Source of the DNA: Larkinella knui
GTDB taxonomy: Bacteria > Bacteroidota > Bacteroidia > Cytophagales > Spirosomataceae
Direction of reading: 5' to 3'
DNA: 64,000 nt
NCBI RefSeq assembly: GCF_003858645.1
Contig: NZ_RQJP01000002.1
Coordinates: 930,001-994,000, forward strand
Part shown: one piece after another, positions 8,015 to 17,670 of the stretch
Numbering within the stretch: the stretch's first letter is position 1
Layout of the letters: the number at the start of each line of letters is the position of its first letter
Notes under the pieces: model-generated
What the model saw: only the letters and a program-made list of their open reading frames with translations
The model's database searches: none
Told to the model about the DNA's origin: nothing
Program-made: the position numbers and the translations under genes

Positions 8015-11000
8015 CTAAAACAAAGCCGTCACTTTCTTAAACGACCGCTCCAGCCGCGTGAGTGAAAACCGGTTGGTCGACCGGAATGGCAGCGTCACGA
8101 TGGCCCGGGTTCCGTCGCCGGGTGTCGATTGCCATTCGATGTCGCCGTTGATCAGCGCCACCCGCGATTCGATGTTGCCGATGCCCAAACCACGCCGGGC
8201 TTCCTTGTAGTCGAAACCCTGCCCGTCGTCGTTGTAATAAAGTTTCAGCAGGGGTTCTTCATACACGAGCCGGATACTGACCTGCCGCGCATTGGCATGT
8301 TTCAAGGTGTTGTTCAGCAATTCCTGCGTAATCCGGTAGAGCATCAGTTCGGTTTCAGCGTCCAGTCGCGACGGCAGTTCGTCGGCCCAGAAATGCGTTT
8401 CAAGGGTCGATTTGTCGATCCGGGAAAGGAGTTCTTCAACGGCGGCCGCGTAGCCATATTGCTCGAGCGTCCGCGGACTCAGCTCACGCAGCAGGTTGCG
8501 GATGTTGCCAATGATGTCGCTGATGAGTTGCCGGGCCAGATCGCTCAGGGAGGTGGCCCGGGCCGGATGGCTGGGGGGATCGACCAGCCGGCCGACATAC
8601 AGTTTCAACGTTGCCAGCTGGGTTCCAATCTCGTCGTGCAGATCACGGGCCAGATTTTTCTTGATCTGTTCCTGCAATTCGACCGCCAGGCGGGTATTCC
8701 GCTGGTGTTGCCGGTGAATCCGGTTTTCGCGCCGGCGAAGCCAGTACAAACCGGCCGCTCCAATCACGGCCACCAGCAACACGAGAAACCAGGCGCGCCG
8801 ATAGAAAGGGGGCTGAATGACCAGCGTCAGCCGCTTAATTTTGGGACTCCATTGCCCGTCTTTATTGGCGGCTTTTACCCGGAAGATATACGTTCCCGGC
8901 GGCAGATTGGCATACCGGACGTACGTATCCGAACCGGACTGCACCCATTGCGCATCGTAGCCAACCAGCTGATACTGATACTGGTTCCGACCGTTGCTGT
9001 AATAATCCAAGGCTGTAAATTCAAGGGCTACGGTATTCTGATCGTGTGGAAGTTCGACCCGGGCCACTTCACCAATATACCCTTCTGATTCATACGCTGT
9101 TTCATTGACACTCATCTTGTGAATATGAACCGCAGGCATATACGAACTCGTCCGGAACTGCTCCGGATAGAACCGGTTGAACCCGTTTACGCCCCCAAAA
9201 AACAACTCACCATCCTGGGTTCGGAAATACGCATTGCCATTGAATTCATAGCCCTGCAAGCCGTCGGACATGTCAAAGTTTTTGAATTTTTTAGTCGTGG
9301 GATTAAAGAAGGAAATACCCCGGTTTGTGCTGATCCACAGCCGGTTCTGATGATCCGGCAAAATACCGTATACGAACGGATTTGCCAGCCCATACTGCTG
9401 ATCATAGATGCGAATCCGGCCCGTTTTGGTGTTCAGAGCCGCCAGCCCTTTGTCGGTTGCCATCCAGACGAGCGGATGAATCGGGTCTTCATAAAAATAA
9501 AGAACCGTGTACCCATTCAGGCCCTTCACCAACCGCTGAGGTTGCAAATTCTTACCGATTGGCGGTCGTTCGTAGCAATAAAAACCGGCAGAATTGGTGC
9601 CAACCCAATACCGCCCGGCGCGGTCGCGGGCCAGACTAAAAATGTTCTGGTTGGCCATTGTCGGCAGCAAAGTGAATTTTTTTTGCCGCACATCGAGCAG
9701 AAAAAGCCCATCTTCGGTGGCCGCCAGCATGGTATTATTATCGATGGCCAACAGCCGACGGACAAAATTTTCGACCACCTTGCTGTTGGGCGAACCGGGA
9801 AGCGGGATCTTGCTGAAAGTAGATTTTGCTTTATCGAAGGTAAAAACACCCCCGTTCGTGCCGACCCAAATCCGGCCCTGGGGATCTTTGTAGAGGCATT
9901 TGATCAGGGTCCGTGAGGGCAAATCGCTGTGTTTAGCCTGCGTCAAATACCGCCTTATGATGCGGTTTTGGGGCCGATCCAACACATCGAGACTCCGCTC
10001 GGTGGCAATCCATAGTTCGGTCGGGGAGGTCTCCAGAAACCCCCGCACCACAAAATGACTGAGCATCGACGGATCTTTGGTCACATGGGGCTCGTTTTTG
10101 GAAACCGCCATTCCGCCAAAAAAAGTGCTCCCCGGAACAATGCGGGCCAGGCCGTCGGGATCGGTATTGGCCCAGATGATTCCCTGCCGGTCGATGTATA
10201 TTTTACAGATTTCGTAGTCGGACAAATGCCGCGAGCTGTTTGTAAATCCGCCGACCTGACTAAACCGGTTGGCCGACTTGTCGAAAAGCCAGATGCCACT
10301 GCGTTGTGTGCCGAGCCATAACCGCCCGTCATGGTCTTCGGCAATGGTATAAATCGATGTCAGCGAACGCCCTTCGTCCGGAAAAAACGTTTGATACCGC
10401 CCCGTTTGCGGTTCAAAGCGGATCAGACCGGTAGCCGTTCCCAGCCAGACGATGCCCGCCGTATCGCAGTGGAATGAAAAAACACCCGTTGCCGGCCCGG
10501 CTTCGTTGGCGGGATGATTGCTGAAATAATAATGCGCCCGCCGTTCGTAAAGGCTGTAGCGGATCAGGCCGGTTGGAGCGTGGAGCCAGACATCCCCGAG
10601 TGGCGTTCGAACCGTTGAATTGAGCTGATCGTACTCATGAGTGGGCCGCACACCGGCATCCAGCACCAGTTTCTGGCGTGTTTTGATGGTCAGCGAAACA
10701 AGCCCTTCCGTTTCACTGTAATACAAAACTTCCTGCCCATTGGCATAGAACGGAATCGTCTTGCTCTTTAGCGGTTTTTTCGATTTGGAGTACGAATAAA
10801 TACAGGTAAAACGGTCGGTGGCCCGGTCGTAGTAATTGAGGCCATATTCGGTCCCAATCCAGAGATTTCCGTTGCGGTCTTCCACAATTCCGGAAATATT
10901 GATGCCGACAATCGCCGAAGAATCCCGCAAATTGGGGCGATAATGCCGAAAATGAGCACCGTCGTAGCGGTTCAGACCGTCCTGTGTTCCCAGCCACAGA

Positions 11001-11176
11001 AAGCCCCGGCTGTCGGTCAGCAAATGGTACACCGAACCCTGCGTCAGGCCATCGTCAACACCGATGTGATCAATCCGGAGGGACTGGCCAAGCGGGTCTT
11101 TCGTGACTCCTGAAGCGTCTGGCAACCTCAAGGCGGCCATCCAGATGAGCAGGAACAAGATACGGGTTAGTTTCAT
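8015..11176 (-). CDS. Two-component sensor histidine kinase with reg_prop beta-propeller sensor
   Basis: A 1053-residue membrane kinase. A signal peptide (about residues 1-23) is followed by reg_prop repeats (LWxGTxxGLxxYD-like blades, roughly 40-690), a Y_Y_Y domain (about 705-778) ending in PPGTYIFRVKAANKDG, one transmembrane helix (about 795-812), a HisKA_3 dimerisation helix with LARDLHDEIG (His near 846), and a HATPase domain with NNTLKHANA and GLGIGN. It is the two-component part of the hybrid sensors that Bacteroidota use for nutrients, without the receiver and AraC domains. HisKA_3 kinases normally pair with NarL/LuxR regulators, but none is adjacent. The next gene, 18 bases downstream, is a ModE-like regulator. 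Confidence 0.92.
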   Translation of the reverse strand: MKLTRILFLLIWMAALRLPDASGVTKDPLGQSLRIDHIGVDDGLTQGSVYHLLTDSRGFLWLGTQDGLNRYDGAHFRHYRPNLRDSSAIVGINISGIVEDRNGNLWIGTEYGLNYYDRATDRFTCIYSYSKSKKPLKSKTIPFYANGQEVLYYSETEGLVSLTIKTRQKLVLDAGVRPTHEYDQLNSTVRTPLGDVWLHAPTGLIRYSLYERRAHYYFSNHPANEAGPATGVFSFHCDTAGIVWLGTATGLIRFEPQTGRYQTFFPDEGRSLTSIYTIAEDHDGRLWLGTQRSGIWLFDKSANRFSQVGGFTNSSRHLSDYEICKIYIDRQGIIWANTDPDGLARIVPGSTFFGGMAVSKNEPHVTKDPSMLSHFVVRGFLETSPTELWIATERSLDVLDRPQNRIIRRYLTQAKHSDLPSRTLIKCLYKDPQGRIWVGTNGGVFTFDKAKSTFSKIPLPGSPNSKVVENFVRRLLAIDNNTMLAATEDGLFLLDVRQKKFTLLPTMANQNIFSLARDRAGRYWVGTNSAGFYCYERPPIGKNLQPQRLVKGLNGYTVLYFYEDPIHPLVWMATDKGLAALNTKTGRIRIYDQQYGLANPFVYGILPDHQNRLWISTNRGISFFNPTTKKFKNFDMSDGLQGYEFNGNAYFRTQDGELFFGGVNGFNRFYPEQFRTSSYMPAVHIHKMSVNETAYESEGYIGEVARVELPHDQNTVALEFTALDYYSNGRNQYQYQLVGYDAQWVQSGSDTYVRYANLPPGTYIFRVKAANKDGQWSPKIKRLTLVIQPPFYRRAWFLVLLVAVIGAAGLYWLRRRENRIHRQHQRNTRLAVELQEQIKKNLARDLHDEIGTQLATLKLYVGRLVDPPSHPARATSLSDLARQLISDIIGNIRNLLRELSPRTLEQYGYAAAVEELLSRIDKSTLETHFWADELPSRLDAETELMLYRITQELLNNTLKHANARQVSIRLVYEEPLLKLYYNDDGQGFDYKEARRGLGIGNIESRVALINGDIEWQSTPGDGTRAIVTLPFRSTNRFSLTRLERSFKKVTALF

Positions 11177-11373
11177 TTGTTACCGAAACGGAAACAGCAT
11201 GGTAAATTAATGGATTGATTGGTAACCTGCAAATCAGATTCTTAGGGTCCCCTTTCCAATCCTGGATTACCAGACGTGCCATGGCCGTTTCGGAACCGCT
11301 TTCAACGAAAGCAGCCCTCTTTTTTGAAGCTTATTTTGTGATTATTCGGTGACTTAAGTTGACGGCCTTTTGA

Positions 11374-14022
11374 CTACGGCTTAAGCACTTTCAGGGTAAC
11401 CGCCTGCCGACCACCCGTCACCCGCAGCAGAAGCAAGCCCGTCGATTGCCGTCCGGTGGGCAGGTAGCGGTGTTCAACCGCACCGGCGTCCGCCACTTCG
11501 TGTTCCGCAAGTACCCGGCCGTTCAGGTCGGTGAGTTGCAAATTCAGTAACTGGCCTTCGGCTCCGCGGATTTCTACTCCAAGCGTTTCGCCCACCGGAT
11601 TGCTCAGAAGTGTTGCGCTCCAGGTCCGCTCATTCATTCCGGCCGACAACCTTGCCGCCGAACCCGGACAGGTCAGCGGTTTGGGTGCCCCTTTGAGGAT
11701 GTACGTACTGTTCAGAACGGTAGCGCTGATCTGATACGTTGTATTATTTTTCAGGCCGGCCGGCGTGGTAAAACTATAGCCGTGCGTGCCGTTCCCCTTG
11801 CCCGCATCCTTCAGATCCTGCCGGTAGATATTGGCTTCAGCGGTGCCGATTGAAACGCCGTTGGCATAAAATTCAAGCATCATCGGCGTATTGGGCTTGT
11901 TGCGATCCCACACCCAACCCCGGATCGTGCCGCACTCCACTTTGTCCAGAAAACCCTCAAAGTTACCCGCAACGGTCGTTGAAGACGTCGGTTGCGTAGC
12001 CGGAGGTTGTATCGTTCCGGTAATCGTCGTCGTTCCGGTGCCACCGCGCGGATCGGTTGCTGTATAAGTCAGGGTAAAGGACCCGTTTCCGGTTGGCGTA
12101 CCGCTCAATACCCGGTTGCCCGCGTTAAAGGTCAAACCGCCGGGTACGGGAGACAATCCATAGGCGAGCGTTTCGCCATCCGGATCGGTAAAAGCCGGTA
12201 GGGTGATCGAATAGGCAACGCCCTGCCGGGCCGACAAAGCCGCTACGGTGGGTGGCTGGGGCGGGTTATTGGCGGGTGGCGTTGGCGTGCCGGTTGCCTG
12301 ACACTCGATCACTTTGGGCCCACTTTTCAGGACAAAAGAAGCACCCGTTACCCGGGCCGAAAGGCTGTGTCTGGCGCCATCTTTCAGGTTGTTACCAATC
12401 GGATACCGGAAAGCGTGCCGGCCATCGCCCTTACCGGCATTGGCCAGATCCTGCCGGAATTCGTCGGCGGTCAGCGTGGCAATGACCGTGGTACCGTCCA
12501 GGAGCTGAACAGAAATCGGCGTATCCCGGCGGTTGGCATCCCACGCCCATCCGCGAAAGGTCTCGCAATCCGCTCCGTAGAGATACCCGTCGAAATTACC
12601 CGAAACAACCGGCGGGGGCGTTACAGTACAATTGGCCGGGGTTGGCACTCCGGCGGTTTCTCCTTTGTTGAGCATCGGTGATGAGCTACTGAAAAAAGTC
12701 TGGCCGTTATACAGGCTGGTCAGTGCTTTGTTCCACTCCGCTGCGACGGCGCTCTGACCGAGCGTATTGAAGTGCGTTTTATCGGGAGCCGGTAGCCGGT
12801 AGGAGTTGTCAAACTGATCGGTATTGGGGCCGGTGAAGATATCGGACCGCCCGTAGGGTGACGGATACGGATCGCCAAATGCTTTGGGGGCCGCAATAGC
12901 GTTGTTGTTTTGGTGGGTGCTATACCCGATCGCTTTGGCCTGTCCCTGCAACACCAGCGGGTCGGTAAACCCCCGGAGGTGGCTGGCCTGGGAAATGACC
13001 CAGGGGATATCGGCCCCCAGATCGGTGCGACTTTGCCCAATCAACTCGTTCAGCACATCGCCCATAGACTCTGAGCTGTTGATCGAATTGGTTCGAACGT
13101 CGTAATAACGCGTTGCCCTCGGAAAACCACCGGTTGTGTTGGCTGGCGAGTCATTCGGCTTGCTCGGATCGTTTCGGATATCGCTCTCGCCCTGGTGCCA
13201 CAGAATGGCCCGCAAACCCGTTTGCCTGGCCCGGCCCGTCAAATAGTTTTTTAAATTTCGATACGGAAACCCGTTCACAAACCGGGGTTGTCCATCATTA
13301 AAAGGCGTATTCCGGTTTTGGCTGCTGTTGCGCCATTCTACCACGCTGGTTGCAGCCATCGCATTCTGGTGAAAAGACACCGGAACGTTCAGTGTCTGAA
13401 TCAACTTGTTTCCCACTCCCCCCCAATACCACTGAAAATTGATGGTGGCGGGTGAACAGCCGGGGCATTTTCCCGGATCATTCTGCTCAAAGCCCTGGAG
13501 ATTAGCACTCTGGTCTTTCTCATTGAAAAACCGGACAAAGGTCGGATTTCCCGCTTCATAGGTGGTATTGTTGTCATTGGCATAGCCCGCAGCATTGGAT
13601 TGACCGGCAATGGCAAAGACTTCACCAACCCCGATGTCAAAATCAGCCGTTTCCCGACTGCTGTTATCCTTCGCCCGGACTTTATACATACCGCCTGCCA
13701 CGTCAATTTGAGCCGTTACCTGACAGGTTCCCCCGCCCGAAACCGGCACCGTCGTCCAGCTTTGCGCGTTGCCCGTAACCGGATCGAGCGGCCCCTGGGT
13801 TTCACCAGTCAGGGAATATTTATAAAAAAGCAGTTGAAGCGACGAGATCGGTTGCCCGTTGGTGGAGGTGATAATAAATTTTATACTCGCTTTATTATCT
13901 TGCCCACGTTGAAAGATCATACCATTTTGGGGCCACGAAATGACCACCTGAGCGTACAGATCCGACATACCGGATAGTAGTACACAAATCAGCCCGAAAA
14001 ATGAAAGTAATTTCTTTTGCAT
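11374..14022 (-). CDS. T9SS-secreted sialate O-acetylesterase-like SGNH protein with duplicated GWxWD domains
   Basis: An 882-residue secreted protein. After the signal peptide (about 1-24) and a beta-sandwich segment, a CE6/SGNH-type esterase domain starts with GQSNAAGY (catalytic Ser near 143) and ends near PDKTHFNTLG (Asp/His near 415). A putative Ig domain (SGTPTGNGSFTLTYTATD) sits near 590-670. On either side of it lie two copies of a roughly 100-residue domain sharing C..-RGWxWD-...-TP-...-RQDLxxAGKGxGxH. The last 80 residues are a type IX secretion sorting domain ending in LKVLKP. The substrate is inferred to be acetylated polysaccharide. The gene is divergent from the SusC operon across an AT-rich gap. 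Confidence 0.85.
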   Translation of the reverse strand: MQKKLLSFFGLICVLLSGMSDLYAQVVISWPQNGMIFQRGQDNKASIKFIITSTNGQPISSLQLLFYKYSLTGETQGPLDPVTGNAQSWTTVPVSGGGTCQVTAQIDVAGGMYKVRAKDNSSRETADFDIGVGEVFAIAGQSNAAGYANDNNTTYEAGNPTFVRFFNEKDQSANLQGFEQNDPGKCPGCSPATINFQWYWGGVGNKLIQTLNVPVSFHQNAMAATSVVEWRNSSQNRNTPFNDGQPRFVNGFPYRNLKNYLTGRARQTGLRAILWHQGESDIRNDPSKPNDSPANTTGGFPRATRYYDVRTNSINSSESMGDVLNELIGQSRTDLGADIPWVISQASHLRGFTDPLVLQGQAKAIGYSTHQNNNAIAAPKAFGDPYPSPYGRSDIFTGPNTDQFDNSYRLPAPDKTHFNTLGQSAVAAEWNKALTSLYNGQTFFSSSSPMLNKGETAGVPTPANCTVTPPPVVSGNFDGYLYGADCETFRGWAWDANRRDTPISVQLLDGTTVIATLTADEFRQDLANAGKGDGRHAFRYPIGNNLKDGARHSLSARVTGASFVLKSGPKVIECQATGTPTPPANNPPQPPTVAALSARQGVAYSITLPAFTDPDGETLAYGLSPVPGGLTFNAGNRVLSGTPTGNGSFTLTYTATDPRGGTGTTTITGTIQPPATQPTSSTTVAGNFEGFLDKVECGTIRGWVWDRNKPNTPMMLEFYANGVSIGTAEANIYRQDLKDAGKGNGTHGYSFTTPAGLKNNTTYQISATVLNSTYILKGAPKPLTCPGSAARLSAGMNERTWSATLLSNPVGETLGVEIRGAEGQLLNLQLTDLNGRVLAEHEVADAGAVEHRYLPTGRQSTGLLLLRVTGGRQAVTLKVLKP

Positions 14023-14369
14023 ACCAAGCGGTTTTATGAAACAAATTCGTCCTGAATCAAGACCAATTGTGTTGGATTTACAGACAAAGGCCTCCTTTCA
14101 GCACTCGTTTTTTGCTTCGGATAAATGAGTATGCAATACTATTTTAATTCTATGTTTTTTTAAGCATAAATCCTGGATTAATTTATGGTATCCTATCTTT
14201 TCTACTTAAGTAGAAGGTGCAAATGCTGCGGTAATATTATACAGATAGCCAGACAAGTTAATACCGTTTTTTGTTTTCACAAGCAATCAATTCAGTAATG
14301 TTGGTTATATATTATCATTTTATTATGTAATATTACTGGATTAATCTTAAAATCATATTCACTAAACCC
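14023..14369. promoter_or_regulatory. AT-rich divergent promoter region
   Basis: 347 bases separate the divergent esterase and SusC genes. The part from about 14100 to 14360 is strikingly AT-rich compared with both genes, as expected for a region holding two promoters and a possible regulator site. I could not place an exact TAnnTTTG element, so no start site is proposed. No open frame of interest is present. Confidence 0.5.
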
Positions 14370-17300
14370 ATGAGGAAAAATTTACACCGTTGCTTTCTGA
14401 TGCTGATCGGAATAGCAATGTGGACACAGGAAGTTCACGCCCAGAGCCGGCAGATTACCGGAAAAGTAGTTGATGAAATGAATGCCGCAGTTCCCGCTGC
14501 GAATGTGGTGGTGAAAGGCACCACGACCGGTACAATTACCGACGGTGAAGGAAGTTTTTCACTGTCTATTCCGTCCGGGAATCAGACCCTGACGGTCTCT
14601 TCCATCGGGTTCAAAACGCAGGCGATTGAAGTGACACCCGCCCAGTCGAAGCTGACCATCAAGTTATTGCCCGACGTCAAGAGTTTAAGTGAAGTGGTGG
14701 TAACGGCCCTGGGGGTTCAGCGCAATACGCGAAATGTAGGCTATGCCGTCCAGCAGATCGACGGAAGCGGTATTCAGGAAGCCCGGGAAGTGAACTTTAT
14801 CAACTCGCTGCAGGGAAAACTGGCCGGCGTGCAGATCGGTGGCAACAGCGGTTCGATGGGCGGTTCTTCACGGGTAACGATCCGCGGACTGAAGTCCATT
14901 TCGGGCAACAACAACGCCCTGTTTATTGTGGACGGCGTGCCGATGGCCAACATGAACCTGAACTCCTACGGGACTACGGGCGGCCAGGGCACCGGGGGTG
15001 GCGGGTACGACTACGGTAACCCGGCCCAGTTGATCAACCCCAATGATGTCGAAAATATTTCGGTGCTGAAAGGGGCCGCAGCCACGGCGTTGTACGGAAG
15101 CCGTGGTCAGAATGGCGTCATTTACATCACCACCAAATCCGGAAAAGGATCGGGAAAACTGTCGATCAATTATGACCTCAACATGCAGGTCGACCAGGTT
15201 TCGCTGCTGCCCAAATTCCAGAATTCGTACGGTGGCGGGGGCAGTTCGGCGTTCACCAAATTATACGTCAACCAGAACCCGACCGGTTTTCTGCCCGGCG
15301 GTGGCACCTTTGACGACAACGATGGCAAAGGCAAATATGACCTTATTCCGGACTACGGCACCGATGAGTCCTGGGGGCCCAAACTGGACGGCACGCTGGT
15401 GCGGCATTACTGGTCGTGGGACCAGGACCGGAACAATCCGAACTTCGGAAAAACCGCTCCCTGGAGCGCCCACCCGAACAATGCGAAGGATTTTTTCAAA
15501 ACCGGCTTCACCTTCTCCAACAACCTGTCGGTCTCAAGCAGCACCGACAAAGGTTCCATCCGGTTTTCGCTCGGCCAGACCAATCAGAACTTCATTTATC
15601 CCGGTAGCCACCTGAAACGGTTTTTTATCAGTCTGAACACGACGTATAAATTTACCGACAAATTCACCTTCAGCGGGGGTATCAATTACGTTCACGACGA
15701 CTCCAAAGGTCGGCCCGGAACCGGTTTCTTCGGCAACAACCCGATGCTGTTTTACGTCATGTTCGGGCAGCGGCAGATCGACGATGCGTATTTGAAAGAC
15801 TATAAATACGCCGATGGAACGGAGCAATCCTGGAACCGTACGGCCTGGAACATTCAGAAACCGGCGTTTACCCAGAACCCCTACTGGAACCAGTACGAAA
15901 GTTTCAACACCGACCAGAACAACCGGTATTTCGGCAATGCCGGTCTGACTTATAAAATCACCGACTGGCTTTCGGCCGACGTCCGCGTCTTTTCGGATTA
16001 CCTGAATCACCTGGATGAAGTTCGGAGCGCGAAAGGATTTTTCGTCGGGTCCTACGCCAAACGGGTCGCCATCAACAACGAAACCAATTACCAGGCCACG
16101 CTGAACCTCAACAAGTCGTTCATGGATTCCAAACTGAGCCTGGAAGCCGTAGCGGGTAGCAACATCCTCAGCATTAAATCGAGCGTGGATGCGGGCACCA
16201 CCAACGGAGGTCTTCAGAATCCGCTGGTGTATGTCCTGCAAAATTCGGTATTGCCCGCAACGGTTTCGAATGCGTACGGTAACCGGCAGACTAATTCGCT
16301 TTTTGCTTCGGCCACGCTGGGGTATAACAAAGTGCTGTATCTGACGGCGACGGGCCGGAACGACTGGGCGTCGACCCTGCAACAGACCGGTAATTTCTCG
16401 TATTTCTATCCATCTTTAGCCGGTTCGTTTATCTTCTCGGATGTGTTGCCCAAAAGCAACTGGCTGACGCTCGGCAAAGCGCGCTTATCCTATGCGCAGG
16501 TCGGAAATGACGCCAGCCCCTACAACGTTTCCCGGTATTATGATTACGTAGCGCCGTTCAATACCTTTCCGCTGCAAAGCACCTCCGACAAGCTGTTTAA
16601 CAACAAGTTAAAACCGGAATTATCTTCGGAAGTCGAAGGCGGTTTTGACTTCAAATTCTTCAATGAACTGCTGGGGCTTAATTTCACGTATTACGACCGC
16701 CGGACCAAAAACCAGATCTGGGATGTGCAGACACCGCCCGAAAGTGGTTTCTCGACCAAAACGGTCAACGGCGGTACGGTCCAGAACAAGGGAATTGAGC
16801 TAACGCTTTCGATTGCGCCCATCACCACGCGGAATTTTAGCTGGCGGGCCGCCCTGAACTTTTCGAAAAACAAGAATACCGTGCTCGACCTGAACACGGA
16901 TAATATCCAGGGCATCGAGCGGTTTGTGATCGGCACGGAACGGCGTACCAATAAAGTGTCGATGATCGCGCAAAAAGGCATGTCGCTGGGCACGATGCTC
17001 GGCACCGACTTTGTGTATGACGCCAATGGAAACAAAACGGTGGGCGCCAACGGTACCTACAACGTGACGCCGACACCGGTCATCATTGGCGATGCCAACC
17101 CGGATTTTATCGGCGGTTTTTCCAACACCTTCAGTTATAGAGCGTTGTATCTATCGGCGCTGATCGACTTTCAGAAAGGCGGGGATTTCTTCTCGTATAC
17201 CAATCTGTACGGGTATAAATCCGGTATGCTGGCCGAAACGGCCGAGGGCGGTATTCGGGAGAATGGGCTGATCAATCCGGGTGTAAAAGCCGACGGCACC

Positions 17301-17627
17301 CCCAACGATGTGGTGATTACGGCCCGTACGCACTTCAACGCCGATGGCGGAAACCGCATCAGCAGCGCCAACCTCTACGACGGCAGCTTCATCTATCTGC
17401 GGGAAGTGCGTCTGGGCTGGAACTTCCCGGATGCCATCGCCAAAAAAATCCGGATGCAGGCGTTGCGGCTCACGCTGACGGGTCGGAACCTCTGGCTGAT
17501 CAAAAGCAGCGCCCCGAATGTGGACCCGGCCAACATCACCAACTCCATCAGCAACCAGATTGGTTTTGAGGGTGGAGCCTTGCCGCCTGTGCGCAGTTAC
17601 GGTGTCAATCTAAATCTGACCTTTTAA
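14370..17627 (+). CDS. SusC/RagA-family TonB-linked outer membrane receptor
   Basis: A 1085-residue outer-membrane transporter. It has a signal peptide (about 1-24, ending VHAQS), a carboxypeptidase-regulatory-like beta-sandwich (about 28-105), a SusC linker (SLSEVVVTALG), a plug domain with LQGKLAGVQIGG and the DGVPM/LYGSRGQNGVI motifs, and a long C-terminal beta-barrel ending in the aromatic residue of LNLTF. There is no STN domain at the N-terminus, so it is not expected to signal to a FecR protein. SusD follows 43 bases later and a secreted prolyl oligopeptidase after that, which suggests import of peptides rather than glycans. Confidence 0.95.
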   Translation: MRKNLHRCFLMLIGIAMWTQEVHAQSRQITGKVVDEMNAAVPAANVVVKGTTTGTITDGEGSFSLSIPSGNQTLTVSSIGFKTQAIEVTPAQSKLTIKLLPDVKSLSEVVVTALGVQRNTRNVGYAVQQIDGSGIQEAREVNFINSLQGKLAGVQIGGNSGSMGGSSRVTIRGLKSISGNNNALFIVDGVPMANMNLNSYGTTGGQGTGGGGYDYGNPAQLINPNDVENISVLKGAAATALYGSRGQNGVIYITTKSGKGSGKLSINYDLNMQVDQVSLLPKFQNSYGGGGSSAFTKLYVNQNPTGFLPGGGTFDDNDGKGKYDLIPDYGTDESWGPKLDGTLVRHYWSWDQDRNNPNFGKTAPWSAHPNNAKDFFKTGFTFSNNLSVSSSTDKGSIRFSLGQTNQNFIYPGSHLKRFFISLNTTYKFTDKFTFSGGINYVHDDSKGRPGTGFFGNNPMLFYVMFGQRQIDDAYLKDYKYADGTEQSWNRTAWNIQKPAFTQNPYWNQYESFNTDQNNRYFGNAGLTYKITDWLSADVRVFSDYLNHLDEVRSAKGFFVGSYAKRVAINNETNYQATLNLNKSFMDSKLSLEAVAGSNILSIKSSVDAGTTNGGLQNPLVYVLQNSVLPATVSNAYGNRQTNSLFASATLGYNKVLYLTATGRNDWASTLQQTGNFSYFYPSLAGSFIFSDVLPKSNWLTLGKARLSYAQVGNDASPYNVSRYYDYVAPFNTFPLQSTSDKLFNNKLKPELSSEVEGGFDFKFFNELLGLNFTYYDRRTKNQIWDVQTPPESGFSTKTVNGGTVQNKGIELTLSIAPITTRNFSWRAALNFSKNKNTVLDLNTDNIQGIERFVIGTERRTNKVSMIAQKGMSLGTMLGTDFVYDANGNKTVGANGTYNVTPTPVIIGDANPDFIGGFSNTFSYRALYLSALIDFQKGGDFFSYTNLYGYKSGMLAETAEGGIRENGLINPGVKADGTPNDVVITARTHFNADGGNRISSANLYDGSFIYLREVRLGWNFPDAIAKKIRMQALRLTLTGRNLWLIKSSAPNVDPANITNSISNQIGFEGGALPPVRSYGVNLNLTF

Positions 17628-17670
17628 GGACGACCCGGTTTGGGTACGCTAACTCATAAAATTTACTGCC

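Noticed and set aside
8129-9088. 319-codon plus-strand frame
   Set aside because: Antisense to the histidine kinase C-terminal half, which is clearly coding on the minus strand.
11374-14022. Polysaccharide utilisation locus with the divergent SusC operon
   Set aside because: Only an esterase is present, with no glycoside hydrolase, and the SusCD set is followed by a peptidase. A shared glycan target is not supported.
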